Source: a bacterium (GTDB lineage: Bacteria; Patescibacteriota; Andersenbacteria; UBA10190; CAIZMI01). Taken from it: a DNA stretch of 46,690 bases. Location: NCBI GenBank assembly GCA_030647555.1, contig JAUSJG010000013.1:76086-122775 (forward strand), given 5' to 3'. The translations under genes were made by a program, and so were the position numbers. Of the stretch, positions 13,980 to 22,823 are shown one piece after another. Positions within the stretch are counted from its first letter, which is position 1. Every line of letters begins with the position of its first letter. The notes under the pieces are model-generated. The model made no database searches, was not told the DNA's origin, and saw only the letters and a list, made by a program, of their open reading frames with translations.

Positions 13980-16435
13980 TCCAGTTGCTTGTTCTTTTCT
14001 TGTTGCTGATTATCGTAGGCATAGTTGCTTATCTGGTTTTGCGATACATGCAGGAGGAACGGTTGCTTTCTTCTTTACATTTGATTTTACTGGAAGTAAC
14101 GGTGCCGAAAGATTTGCCCCAACAAGAAAAAGATCGGGAAGGAACGGTGCAGGAGCAAATTATGCGCGGTTCGCAGTTTCTGGCCAGTTTGGCGGGACTG
14201 CGTGAAGAAAATTTCATTAAGAATATTATTTTTGGTAAACCGACATGGGGTTTTGAAATTGTCGCGCATCCGAATGGTGAAATTATCTTTTTTGTGTCGG
14301 TGCCTAGGCGTTACGAAGAATTTATGGAAAAACAGATTCTGGCGTTTTATCCCCGTGCCGATGTCAAACGCGTGGCGGATTATACGATTTTTGAAGAAGG
14401 GGACACCGTGGAGGGTGGAATTGTAAAACAGCACCACAAAAAATATTTGCCGTTAAAAACATTTGAAGACTTACCGTCCGATCCGATGCAGGGTATTACG
14501 CAAGCGCTTTCTAAAATGGAGAAAGGTGACGGAGGTGCGGTGCAATTTATTGTGCGTCCGGCATCCGCGCGAATCCGCGCCAAAGGGCGCAGGATTACGC
14601 GTAATGTTGCTTTGGGTAAGGAAAAAACGGTTCGTCATAGAAGTTCCGTTTTCGGCGAAGCGGCACGCGGTTTGGGTCGTACGGTGAATAATTCGTTGAT
14701 GAAAAACAGTCAACAAAATCAAAGGCAAGACGATAAGGAAGACAAGTGGCTTCCGCAAATGTCTCCCGCCGAACAAGAGAGGTTAGAGCGAGTAGATAAA
14801 AAAACCGGCGAATATCAATTTGAAGTGACAATGCGTATGATAGTGTCGTGCAAAACCAAAGAGGCGGCGGAAGCGCACTTTATGGTACTGAAAGAATCTT
14901 TGACGCAATTTGGTGATCCCTCATTAAATGAGTTGAGTACGCATCGGCAAACGAAACGCGGTTTTTTCCGTGATTATATTTTTCGGACATTCAAACGGTC
15001 ACAGTGCATGGTTTTGTCGTTGACGGAGCTTTTGTCACTTTTTCATTTTCCGTTATCTACCACCGAAACACCCAATATTCGTTGGCGCACCTCAAGAAGT
15101 GTAGCGGCGCCGGCTAATTTGCCCCAAAACGGTATTTTGCTTGGGTATAATGACTACCGAGGAATAAAGACTCCCATTCGGCTCCAGAGAGAGGACAGGC
15201 GTCGTCATATGTATATGATCGGACAAACCGGAACCGGCAAAACGACGCTCTTTAAAAACATGATTATGCAGGATATTCGTAATGGCGAAGGAGTTGGCGT
15301 GGTTGATCCGCACGGTCAACTGATTGAGGATATTCTTTTGCAGATTCCCCGCGAGCGAGCCGAAGACGTAATCATTTTTGATCCGCGTGATACAGAAAGG
15401 CCTTTAGGTTTGAATATGTTGGAGGCGCGCAATCCGGCCCAACGCGATTTGGTGGTTTCCGAATTGATTATGATTATTGAAAAACTGGCCACGCGAATGA
15501 ACCCGGAATCGATCGGTCCGATGTTTGAACACTATTTAAGAAATGCTCTACTTACATTAGTAGAGGATCCCGATTCAACGATGATTGATATTTCTCGTCT
15601 TTTTACCGATAAAGTTTTTCGCGACTGGTTGGTGGCAAAAGTAAAAAATCCGATAGTGCGAGAGTTTTGGGAAAAAGAATACGCCCAATCGTTGAAGGGT
15701 CAACAATCGGCCGATATGTTGTCTTATGTTATCAGTAAACTGGGGCGTTTTATTGGTAACGAAGTAATTCGCAATATTATTGGTCAGCCGAAGAGTTCTT
15801 TTGATCTGCGTGAGATAATGGATAACAAAAAAATCTTACTCGTCAATTTGTCGAAGGGTTCGTTGGGCGATATCAATGCCGATCTACTTGGGTTTATCTT
15901 GGTCAGTAAGTTACAAATCACGGCTTTATCGCGCACGGACATTCCGGAAAATGAACGCAAAGACTTTTATCTTTATCTCGATGAGTTTCAGAATTTCACC
16001 ACTGACACGGTAGGGACAATTTTGAGCGAAGCGCGTAAATATCGGTTGGATTTGAATTTGACCCACCAATTTATTGCACAGCTTTCGGATGAAATTCGGG
16101 AAGCCGTCTTTGGTAACGTCGGTACGGTAATTTCTTATCGTGTCGGTGTGGAAGATTCGGAGTTAATGGCCAAACAACTCGCGCCTGTTTTTGACGAGTA
16201 CGATTTAATCAATGTTCCTAACTACAATTGTTTCACGCGCTTACTGGCTAAAAACCAACCGCAACGGCCGTTCTCGATGAAAGCATCACCACCGCCACCG
16301 GGTGGTGATGAAGAACTGCGTAGTAGTTTGTATGAATTATCCCGTCTCAAATACGGCCGTCCAAAACAGGAAGTGGAGGAAAGAATACTAGAGAGATTGA
16401 AGGTGGGAGGAAACGCTAGTGTGTCTAGGAGTTAA
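13976..16435 (+). CDS. type IV secretion / conjugation coupling-type ATPase (VirD4/TraG/FtsK-HerA class)
   Basis: This is an 819-residue protein. Residues 3-24 form one membrane helix at the N-terminus. A long soluble region (about 30-390) follows. Then comes the RecA-like motor: Walker A GQTGTGKTT at about 416-424, the following GVGVVDPHGQLIEDIL, and Walker B LYLDEFQNF near 666-674. Near 690-740 is LTHQFIAQLSDEIREAVFGNVGTVISYRVG, the usual C-terminal end of TraD/TraG-like proteins. Such ATPases pump DNA or protein through envelope channels. Patescibacteria often keep one, perhaps for DNA uptake, pili or host contact (inference). No relaxase or VirB channel genes are nearby. It is coupled to the upstream gene. 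Confidence 0.9.
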   Translation: MIQLLVLFLLLIIVGIVAYLVLRYMQEERLLSSLHLILLEVTVPKDLPQQEKDREGTVQEQIMRGSQFLASLAGLREENFIKNIIFGKPTWGFEIVAHPNGEIIFFVSVPRRYEEFMEKQILAFYPRADVKRVADYTIFEEGDTVEGGIVKQHHKKYLPLKTFEDLPSDPMQGITQALSKMEKGDGGAVQFIVRPASARIRAKGRRITRNVALGKEKTVRHRSSVFGEAARGLGRTVNNSLMKNSQQNQRQDDKEDKWLPQMSPAEQERLERVDKKTGEYQFEVTMRMIVSCKTKEAAEAHFMVLKESLTQFGDPSLNELSTHRQTKRGFFRDYIFRTFKRSQCMVLSLTELLSLFHFPLSTTETPNIRWRTSRSVAAPANLPQNGILLGYNDYRGIKTPIRLQREDRRRHMYMIGQTGTGKTTLFKNMIMQDIRNGEGVGVVDPHGQLIEDILLQIPRERAEDVIIFDPRDTERPLGLNMLEARNPAQRDLVVSELIMIIEKLATRMNPESIGPMFEHYLRNALLTLVEDPDSTMIDISRLFTDKVFRDWLVAKVKNPIVREFWEKEYAQSLKGQQSADMLSYVISKLGRFIGNEVIRNIIGQPKSSFDLREIMDNKKILLVNLSKGSLGDINADLLGFILVSKLQITALSRTDIPENERKDFYLYLDEFQNFTTDTVGTILSEARKYRLDLNLTHQFIAQLSDEIREAVFGNVGTVISYRVGVEDSELMAKQLAPVFDEYDLINVPNYNCFTRLLAKNQPQRPFSMKASPPPPGGDEELRSSLYELSRLKYGRPKQEVEERILERLKVGGNASVSRS

Positions 16436-16474
16436 TAATATATTTTGATCACCATCAGCTATAGAGGGGTTAAA

Positions 16475-16600
16475 ATTATCAATTATCAATTCCCAATTTT
16501 CAATGAATTATCAATTATTTAATTATCAAAACGACGTCGTTGTTTGAAAATTGGAGTTTGAACATTAATTGAAAATTGGTCATTGAAAATTGATAATTAT
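16475..16600. repeat. AT-rich MITE-like palindromic repeat, copy 2
   Basis: This copy lies in the same orientation as 1021-1140. It shares the CAATTCCCAATTTTCAAT start, the central ACGACGTCG and the TTGGTCATTGAAAATTGATA end, and diverges in the arms. It lies between the secretion ATPase and UMP kinase and ends 12 nt before the kinase's -10 region. Confidence 0.75.
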
Positions 16601-16611
16601 ATTGTAAAATC

Positions 16612-16620
16612 TGCTATACT
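16612..16620 (+). promoter_or_regulatory. extended -10 promoter (TGC-TATACT), leaderless start
   Basis: TGCTATACT ends 7 nt before ATG 16628. This box decides the start codon: the longer in-frame start at 16583 lies upstream of the promoter and inside the repeat. Confidence 0.6.
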
Positions 16621-16627
16621 TCTCCCA

Positions 16628-17311
16628 ATGACCAAAGACTATATCATCGCCGTTGGGGGATCGATTATTTGCCCGGACAAGGTTAATACGGAGTATCTTA
16701 AGGCATTACACGCCTTTATTCGGGGAGAAATAAGGGAAGGAAAGCGGTTTATTTTGGTGGTGGGCGGTGGGGCACCGGCGCGTCAGTTTCAAAAAGCGGC
16801 TGCCGAAGTGGTGGAAGTACCGGATGAAGATAAAGATTGGCTTGGTATTCATGCCACTAGATTAAATGCGCATCTCCTGCGGACGGTTTTTCGTGAAGAA
16901 GCAAACCCCGTGATTTTTGAAGCGCGCGGGAAAATTACGAAATTCGGCAGTTATCCTTTAATAATCGGTGCGGGTTGGCGTCCGGGATGGTCGACAGATT
17001 TTGTGACGGTGCAAATTGCGGTTGATTTTCATAATTCGCAAGCAATTATTTTGGGAAAACCGGATTACGTGTATGACAAAGATAATCAATTTTATTCTGA
17101 TGCCAAACCGATTTCGCGAATGACCTGGGAGGAATACATAAAATTAATTCCGGAGAAATGGTCGCCGGGCATTCATGCCCCTGTGGATCCGGTGGCGGCG
17201 CAACTTGCCCAAAAAGAAAAACTGCGCGTGATCGTGGCGGGTGGCAAGGATTTACAGAATGTAAAAAACATTTTGGACGGGAAAGAATTTAAAGGAACAA
17301 CGATCGAATGA
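16628..17311 (+). CDS. pyrH: UMP kinase
   Basis: The 227-residue product belongs to the amino acid kinase superfamily and converts UMP to UDP with ATP. The N-terminus MTKDYIIAVGGSIICPD carries the G-G-S phosphate loop. FILVVGGGAPARQFQKAA is the second glycine loop, and the ATP-site region reads IILGKPDYVYDKDNQF. GWRPGWSTDFVTVQIA lies in the UMP-binding region. The form resembles the archaeal-type UMP kinases often found in Patescibacteria, which is why identity with bacterial PyrH is partial. The next gene overlaps by 4 nt. Confidence 0.85.
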   Translation: MTKDYIIAVGGSIICPDKVNTEYLKALHAFIRGEIREGKRFILVVGGGAPARQFQKAAAEVVEVPDEDKDWLGIHATRLNAHLLRTVFREEANPVIFEARGKITKFGSYPLIIGAGWRPGWSTDFVTVQIAVDFHNSQAIILGKPDYVYDKDNQFYSDAKPISRMTWEEYIKLIPEKWSPGIHAPVDPVAAQLAQKEKLRVIVAGGKDLQNVKNILDGKEFKGTTIE

Positions 17312-17838
17312 TTACTCCGGAAGAATTTAAGAAGCTGATTGATTTTGCTTACGAAGCGCATGAGTTAAATATCAACGATCACGGATGGACTACAAGACAA
17401 CGGGGCATGGTGCCTTTTGTTGTTCATCCCATTTGGTGTGCACTGATGCTTCTTAATGACTTAAGCCTTCCAAAAGAACAACGTGAATTGGGTTTTCATG
17501 TGTTGCTTTTACATGATGTGGTGGAGGATACAACTTTGCCATTGCCACAAGATTTGTCGGAAGAAGTTGTGCGGTTGGTCGGTGAGATGACGTATAAAAA
17601 TTTTGACGAAGAAAAGACGCTGGTTCCGTACAAATCAACGTTTATTCAATTTCTCAAAGTGATTGATAAGGTGGCAACGATTTATGATAATTTCGGCGAC
17701 GACAACATAATGAAACCTGAACGAAAAAAAGAATGGCGACAATATACGGAGCTATTGCTAAAAAATACTGAAGCCGATTTTGGTCATACCCAAAGTTATA
17801 AAGTAGCAAAGCTTATAGTGGAAAATTGTGGCTGGTGA
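17308..17838 (+). CDS. HD-domain phosphohydrolase (RelA/SpoT hydrolase-like)
   Basis: This is a 176-residue protein. His 40 in VVHPIWCAL, His 69-Asp 70 in LLLHDVVEDT and the following Glu 73-Asp 74 make the metal-binding HD set. The H-P...H-D-V-V-E-D-T arrangement is that of the (p)ppGpp hydrolase/MESH-type group. Substrate may be (p)ppGpp or another nucleotide. No synthetase domain is present. It is coupled to UMP kinase by ATGA overlap, which suggests nucleotide metabolism. The sequence looks intact. Confidence 0.8.
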   Translation: MITPEEFKKLIDFAYEAHELNINDHGWTTRQRGMVPFVVHPIWCALMLLNDLSLPKEQRELGFHVLLLHDVVEDTTLPLPQDLSEEVVRLVGEMTYKNFDEEKTLVPYKSTFIQFLKVIDKVATIYDNFGDDNIMKPERKKEWRQYTELLLKNTEADFGHTQSYKVAKLIVENCGW

Positions 17839-17915
17839 GGACGGGAATAGCTAAATGGCTCGGTTTTTTGTATGCTTATCGTGTTGTGCTGAAGATTGAA
17901 AGAGGAAAAGCGTTA

Positions 17916-17937
17916 CCCTCCTTTCGTTAAAGGAGGG
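17916..17937. terminator. GC-rich hairpin after the HD gene
   Basis: CCCTCCTTT pairs with AAAGGAGGG around CGTT, and an outer ACCCTC/GAGGGT can extend the stem. No clear T run follows, so it may be a repeat or an RNA stabiliser. Confidence 0.4.
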
Positions 17938-18000
17938 CGAGGGTGGATTATGTGGTGTAAATTGAGAAGTTTAATATAAGGTTGCGTTGAATAAAAAACC

Positions 18001-18690
18001 ATGAAAAAAGAGGAAAAACAAAAAAAAGTCTATCGATTATACGATGAACAAGAGAGTCATCCAAAGTTGTCGTACTTTCAAATATTTCTTCGTGCGAGCG
18101 TTATTTTTGTTTTTGTCTTTATTATGTTGTGTACGGTTTTTGTGTCCGCGGCAATATTGCCGATAAAAGTTGTGGTGTTGAGTATTCCACGGGGTGGTTC
18201 AATTAGCATTGCTATGCCGTTAGCAAAAAAGAATAACACAAAACAAATCGAAATCTGTCGGGGGTTAATAAAACGAACATGTACGGTATTGGCAAAGAAT
18301 GTGCTTGGAGTAAAAAAAATAGTTAAGATTCCTGTAACTTACATATTGGGGGATGCGAATATAAAGATATCGGTTACAAGTATTAATTCGGGGAAAACAT
18401 CATATACCCTCTTGAGTAATAAAAAGGTGAAGATTGTGACAGCCAAGACCTCTGGCGGAAGTGGTGGCGGTGGAGGAGGAAGCAGCGGAGGCGGAGGCGG
18501 TGGAAGCAGTTCCGGCGGTTCCGGTTCTTCAGAAAGTATAATTACATTAATTAATGGTGGTGTTTCAACACCAACACCAATCCCAACACCGGTAAGTACT
18601 CCCTCTTCCAGCGGGACAATAATTCGTGCCACTCCTACACCCACGCCACCGTTATATAACACCAAACTTCCGGTATTGATCAATCACTAA
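18001..18690 (+). CDS. membrane-anchored surface protein with Gly/Ser-rich and Thr/Pro-rich tail
   Basis: This is a 229-residue protein. A basic cytoplasmic start (residues 1-25) precedes one transmembrane helix (about 30-55). An external beta-rich domain (about 58-150) has Cys residues near 83 and 91. The tail is first a run of Gly and Ser (about 152-178), then Thr/Pro-rich (about 190-220). Such tails act as flexible spacers on surface proteins. I do not recognise the globular domain. It is placed directly before dnaG but probably unrelated to it. Confidence 0.7.
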   Translation: MKKEEKQKKVYRLYDEQESHPKLSYFQIFLRASVIFVFVFIMLCTVFVSAAILPIKVVVLSIPRGGSISIAMPLAKKNNTKQIEICRGLIKRTCTVLAKNVLGVKKIVKIPVTYILGDANIKISVTSINSGKTSYTLLSNKKVKIVTAKTSGGSGGGGGGSSGGGGGGSSSGGSGSSESIITLINGGVSTPTPIPTPVSTPSSSGTIIRATPTPTPPLYNTKLPVLINH

Positions 18691-18711
18691 CACCGATATA
18701 CGCTCATCTTT

Positions 18712-20541
18712 GTGAGTGATTCAAATGTCGACCAGGTCAAAGAAAGAACGGATATCGCGCAACTGATTGGTGAGCAGGTGCGGTTAAAACGTGTGGGCGG
18801 TAATTATAAGGGTCTTTGTCCGTTTCACAACGAAAAGACGCCGTCTTTTATTGTAACACCAAGTCGTCAGATGTTTCATTGTTTTGGTTGTGGCAAATCC
18901 GGCGACGTTTTTACTTGGGTGATGGAAAAAGAAGGAATGACTTTCGCCGAGGCTTTGAGGGTATTGGCTCAGCGAGCAGGCGTGACGCTGGCATTTGAAA
19001 AACCGGAACATCGGGAAGAAAAAGAACAATTACGATCCACTCTTGATACCACCGCGGAATTTTATAAAGCTATCTTTGAAAAAACTACGGCCGGTAAAGT
19101 CGCGCGTGATTATTTATTGGGACGCGGATTAACCGAGGAAACCATTAGTGCTTGGCGGATTGGTTATGTACCGCCAACGGGCACGCCATTAATTGAAAAA
19201 GCAAAAAATCGGGGTGTGACGGTAAACGATTTAATTCAAACCGGTATCGTGGCCCAGGGAAGTAGAGGCTATTACGAAAGATTTTTCGGGCGGGTGATTT
19301 TTCCGCTTACTGATATGCACGGCACAGTGGTGGGCTTGGCGGGGAGAATTTTGAAAGAAGATCCCAATCGGCCGGCGGCAAAATATATTAATAGTCCGGA
19401 AACTGTTCTTTATCGTAAGAGTAAAATTTTATACGGAATGGATCGCGCGCGTGACATGATTCGCAAAGAAGATCTCGCTATTATCGTCGAAGGGTATACG
19501 GACGTGATGGGTTCGCACCAGGCCGGTATAACAAACGCGGTGGCTACTTCCGGAACCGCGTTAACCGAAGAGCATTTGCAAATCATTAAACGGTTCACGG
19601 AAAATATCGCGTTTGCCTTTGACGGCGATACGGCGGGCGACAACGCCAATCGGCGCGCCATCGACATGGCCATCGCGGCGGGATTTTCGGCAACCGTTGT
19701 GCTTTTACCGGATGGGCAGGATCCGGCGGACGTAGCAATTAAAACTCCTGACGCATGGCGACAAGCCATCGCGCATCGCCGTGACGCGTTTACGTTTTTG
19801 CTTCAGAGGGCTTTAAAAAAATATCCCAAATTGGATACGCAAGATAAAAAAAGTATTGCCGGAGAATTATTGCCGTTGTTAGCAAAAATTCCGGAAGCAA
19901 TTACACGCGGGGATTATTTGCAACGTCTCGGGCAAGCGGTGGGAATTGAATCGCGCTATCTCAACGAAGAGGTAAAGCGTTTGCAACAAATAGCAATTAA
20001 AACTGGCGCATCAACGCCATCCCCGGCCAAGATCGGAGACCAAAACGTCACTGAAAAAAAGAATTTAGTATCGCAACTCAATCCCATAGTTCTCAAGGAA
20101 GAGCGTTTACTAACTCTTTTGTTAGTGGTGCCGGGAGCGCTTCCGTATGTTCTCGAACACTTGCCAAGCGAGGTGTTTTCTGGTAACCATACTAGAGACT
20201 TGTTTAATGAGTATATTAGGTTGTATAATGCCCAATACCGCAAGGAGGCCTCGTTTGATTTTTCAAAGCTTCGGGAAAACCTTAGCGAAGAGCTCCGTCG
20301 GTTGGTCGATATCTTCCTTCTTGCCATCGAAGTTGAGCAGGAAGAAGGTCTCCTCGATCAGCCCGATCAAGAAGTCCATACGTTGCTGAAAGAATTGCTC
20401 CAGTCTTATCTCCGTCAATGTTTAAACAAACAAAGTAATAAGCTCGAGCAAGCAGATCCGCGACAAAAATCAGTTTTAATGCAAGAGATTGATCAGCTAA
20501 GAGAAAAACTGATCCAAGCGGAAAGTCTTACGACATCTTAA
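18712..20541 (+). CDS. dnaG: DNA primase
   Basis: The product has 609 residues from GTG 18712 and synthesises RNA primers for replication. The CHC2 zinc finger is complete: Cys 36, His 39, Cys 57, Cys 60 (CPFHNEKTPSF...HCFGCG). The primase core and TOPRIM domain follow, with Glu 260 in IIVEGYTDVMG and Asp 304/Asp 306 in AFDGDTAGD. The region after 420 is the helical helicase-binding part, of usual length. dnaG directly before rpoD recalls the classic macromolecular synthesis operon (rpsU-dnaG-rpoD), here without rpsU and with a large inverted repeat in between. Confidence 0.96.
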   Translation: MSDSNVDQVKERTDIAQLIGEQVRLKRVGGNYKGLCPFHNEKTPSFIVTPSRQMFHCFGCGKSGDVFTWVMEKEGMTFAEALRVLAQRAGVTLAFEKPEHREEKEQLRSTLDTTAEFYKAIFEKTTAGKVARDYLLGRGLTEETISAWRIGYVPPTGTPLIEKAKNRGVTVNDLIQTGIVAQGSRGYYERFFGRVIFPLTDMHGTVVGLAGRILKEDPNRPAAKYINSPETVLYRKSKILYGMDRARDMIRKEDLAIIVEGYTDVMGSHQAGITNAVATSGTALTEEHLQIIKRFTENIAFAFDGDTAGDNANRRAIDMAIAAGFSATVVLLPDGQDPADVAIKTPDAWRQAIAHRRDAFTFLLQRALKKYPKLDTQDKKSIAGELLPLLAKIPEAITRGDYLQRLGQAVGIESRYLNEEVKRLQQIAIKTGASTPSPAKIGDQNVTEKKNLVSQLNPIVLKEERLLTLLLVVPGALPYVLEHLPSEVFSGNHTRDLFNEYIRLYNAQYRKEASFDFSKLRENLSEELRRLVDIFLLAIEVEQEEGLLDQPDQEVHTLLKELLQSYLRQCLNKQSNKLEQADPRQKSVLMQEIDQLREKLIQAESLTTS

Positions 20542-20720
20542 GGCCTCGTCCATAAATAAATTCCCATCTTATGTCCACTACATCTCTGACTACAACCACT
20601 TCTCAATCAAAAATCTTTCAACGTACTGAAAGTACGTCTCAAGATTTTGTTCAATCAAAGCGGCCGTATTCAGAGCGTATTGAACAGAAGATGGGGAATT
20701 TATTTACGGACGAGGCCTAA
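20539..20720. repeat. inverted-repeat element between dnaG and rpoD
   Basis: AGGCCTCGTCCATAAATAAA and on to 20570 is matched in inverted orientation at 20688-20720 with about two mismatches and one indel. The centre has the hairpin ACGTACTGAAAGTACGT flanked by AAAATCTT/AAGATTTT. The left arm contains the dnaG stop codon and the right arm ends 3 nt before rpoD. In RNA it would fold as one long hairpin that could attenuate rpoD or mark a small insertion. Confidence 0.7.
20571..20720 (+). CDS. possible 49-residue small ORF inside the dnaG-rpoD hairpin
   Basis: ATG 20571 opens a frame ending at TAA 20718-20720, translating to M-S-T-T-S-L-T-T-T-T-S-Q-S and ending K-M-G-N-L-F-T-D-E-A. It fills exactly the space between the left arm of the inverted repeat and rpoD. 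The Thr/Ser-rich start is unusual. It could be a leader peptide coupled to the hairpin or a chance frame. I see no family. Confidence 0.25.
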   Translation: MSTTSLTTTTSQSKIFQRTESTSQDFVQSKRPYSERIEQKMGNLFTDEA

Positions 20721-20723
20721 TTT

Positions 20724-22076
20724 ATGGTAGCTTCAAAAAAGCATTCCTCACACGTCGAGAAGAAAGCCAAAAAGGCTACTCGGTCAAAGCAGAATAAGTC
20801 AATCTCAAGGGCGGCAAAAAAACATACAGCCGTACAAACTAGAATTGCGTTTAAAAAAGGCGTTCACGGTAAGTCGCACAAGCACGAAACCAAACCAATT
20901 AAACCAAAGATCGTAGTAAAATTAACCGCGGAAGAAATTTTAGCTTCCACGGCTGTTGGGGATTTGTTGCGCAAGGGGCAACAGGTTGGTTTTGTGACCG
21001 AAGAAGAAATTATGCGCGCCATTCCGGAAGTGGAAGATAATATTGAGGCGCTCGAAATGTTTTACGACAAACTTTCTAGCCGTGGGTTGCGCATTGAGGA
21101 ACCGGTTAGCTCACTCATCGATTATGAATTGCCCAGTGAAAACAAAGAAGAAGAAAAACCTAAAGTAAAAGGGAAAAAAGCGGAACCCGCGAAAGGAAGA
21201 CATACGGCTACTAAAAGTGGCGACGACAACGTGATCGATATCAGTAATATCAGTAACGATTCCGTGCAAATGTATTTACGGGAAATTGGCAAAGTACCGC
21301 TACTGCGTTCCGAAGAAGAAGTGGAATTGGCCAAGCGCGCGGAAAAAGGCGATCAAGAAGCCCGCAAGAGACTGGCGGAAGCCAATTTGCGTTTAGTTGT
21401 TTCTATTGCCAAAAAATATACCGGCCGCAAAAATCTTTCCTTGCTTGATTTGATTCAAGAAGGTAATTTGGGTTTGTTTCGCGCGGTTGATAAATTTGAT
21501 TATCGTCGCGGTTATAAGTTTTCGACATATGGCACTTGGTGGATTCGCCAAGCGATTACTCGCGCCTTAGCCGATCAATCTCGCACAATTCGTATTCCGG
21601 TGCACATGGTGGAAACAATTAATAAGTTTACCCAGGTTCAACGCCGTTTACTGCAAGACCTTGGTCGCGATCCGTTGCCGGAAGAAATTGCCGTGGAAAT
21701 GAAACTCCCGGTCGACAAGATTCAACATATTATGAAAATCTCGCAAGAAACGGTGTCCATCGATCAAACTGTCGGTGATGACGAAGAAGACTCAACACTC
21801 GGTGACTTTATTGAAGACGAAGAAGCGGTAACGCCCGAACAAGCGGCGTCCCGTGAAATTTTGAGTGAACACGTGATGGAAGTGTTGTCCGATCTCGCCG
21901 CCCGTGAACAAAAAATTCTGGAAATGCGTTTCGGTTTGAAAGACGGCATTCATCACACTTTGGAAGAAGTCGGAAAAGAATTTGACGTCACCCGCGAACG
22001 TATTCGCCAAATAGAAGCAAAGGCACTAGAAAAAATCCGCCAGCACAGAACGCTCCGTAAGCTCCGCGATTACTAA
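20724..22076 (+). CDS. rpoD: primary RNA polymerase sigma factor
   Basis: The 450-residue product directs core RNA polymerase to -35/-10 promoters. The first ~70 residues are a Lys-rich extension. Region 1.1-like sequence follows ([20 protein letters not shown]), then 1.2 ([16 protein letters not shown]). Region 2 holds the signature [19 protein letters not shown] and [15 protein letters not shown] (-10 recognition). Region 3 has [13 protein letters not shown], and region 4 ends in [11 protein letters not shown]-type [19 protein letters not shown] (-35 recognition). All DNA-binding parts are intact. This fits the TTGACA/TATAAT-like promoters seen in this window. Confidence 0.96.
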   Translation: MVASKKHSSHVEKKAKKATRSKQNKSISRAAKKHTAVQTRIAFKKGVHGKSHKHETKPIKPKIVVKLTAEEILASTAVGDLLRKGQQVGFVTEEEIMRAIPEVEDNIEALEMFYDKLSSRGLRIEEPVSSLIDYELPSENKEEEKPKVKGKKAEPAKGRHTATKSGDDNVIDISNISNDSVQMYLREIGKVPLLRSEEEVELAKRAEKGDQEARKRLAEANLRLVVSIAKKYTGRKNLSLLDLIQEGNLGLFRAVDKFDYRRGYKFSTYGTWWIRQAITRALADQSRTIRIPVHMVETINKFTQVQRRLLQDLGRDPLPEEIAVEMKLPVDKIQHIMKISQETVSIDQTVGDDEEDSTLGDFIEDEEAVTPEQAASREILSEHVMEVLSDLAAREQKILEMRFGLKDGIHHTLEEVGKEFDVTRERIRQIEAKALEKIRQHRTLRKLRDY

Positions 22077-22079
22077 AAG

Positions 22080-22225
22080 GGAACAGGGGCGCGGCGGATT
22101 CCCTGAGAACATCCTGTGGATGTTCGAGAGGGTGCCAGCGCGGGAGATTTTGTCGTCGCCAGAGGGTCCGTCCCTGCCTGTCCCTCGTAACTTTAGTGAA
22201 GTGGGAGCCGAAGTCAGGGCCGGAC
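22080..22225. repeat. GC-rich nested hairpin element after rpoD
   Basis: GAACATCC/GGATGTTC forms one hairpin (22107-22125). AGGGTCCG (22161-22168) pairs with CGGACCCT (22221-22228), enclosing TCCCTCGTAACTTTAGTGAAGTGGGA. The inner core is the CGTA.CTTTA.G.GAAG motif shared with 438-541. It is a candidate rpoD transcript terminator or repeat. The minus-strand frame over it is not convincing. Confidence 0.55.
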
Positions 22226-22260
22226 CCTGATCGGTTGAGTCAGTTTCGTATGACAAGAGC

Positions 22261-22289
22261 TTGACAATTTTCCGAATTGGCTCTACAAT
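22261..22289 (+). promoter_or_regulatory. sigma-70-type promoter TTGACA-N17-TACAAT
   Basis: A perfect -35 TTGACA (22261-22266) stands 17 bp from TACAAT (22284-22289). ATG 22299 is 9 nt past the -10, so the transcript starts almost at the initiation codon. Confidence 0.8.
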
Positions 22290-22298
22290 TAGTAATAT

Positions 22299-22823
22299 AT
22301 GTTACTAGAAGTGGAGCGTAAAATAAAGAGTATGCCAATCCTGACAAAGCAGAATTTGTCCATTTTGCTTGATAAAAAGAAGGATGCGGTTGATTACTGG
22401 GTAAAAAAAATGCTAAAAAGCGGTGTGCTAATTAAATTAAAAAATGGGGTTTACGCGTCGCGTTATTATGTCGATCTGGTAAGCCAAAATCCGGAGGATA
22501 AAACGAAATATCTTGAATACCTAGCAAATGTTTTAAGAAGTCCGTCATATGTTTCGCTGGAATACGTTTTATCGAAAGGAAATGTTACAGCTGAAGCGGT
22601 ATTTAAAATAACCTCGGTGACCACAAAAACGGCGCGAGTCTATCAGACAGAACTCGGCACTTTTTCCTATCGTCAGATCAAACAGGAATTGTTTAATGGC
22701 TATCAAAATATTTTATGGCGCGACAAACAAATCAAAGAGGCTTCTTTGGAAAAAGCGTTAGCCGATTTACAATATTTGAATAAAGGGGCGGATACTTCAA
22801 GATACAACAATGTTAATCGATAA
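22299..22823 (+). CDS. AbiEi-like antitoxin / transcriptional regulator
   Basis: This is a 174-residue protein. The N-terminal ~60 residues form a winged-helix-like region: LTKQNLSILLDKKKDAVDYWVKKMLKSG then LIKLKNGVYASRYY, the usual start of AbiEi-type antitoxins. The C-terminal part (SPSYVSLEYVLSKGN...TARVYQTELGTFSYRQI) also matches this group, which autoregulates the operon and blocks the toxin. It overlaps the toxin gene by 14 nt. Its promoter is the best consensus promoter on this part of the window. Confidence 0.85.
   Translation: MLLEVERKIKSMPILTKQNLSILLDKKKDAVDYWVKKMLKSGVLIKLKNGVYASRYYVDLVSQNPEDKTKYLEYLANVLRSPSYVSLEYVLSKGNVTAEAVFKITSVTTKTARVYQTELGTFSYRQIKQELFNGYQNILWRDKQIKEASLEKALADLQYLNKGADTSRYNNVNR

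Noticed and set aside
22026-22256. Minus-strand ORF after rpoD
   Set aside because: It spans the end of rpoD and a hairpin repeat and has no protein-like features.
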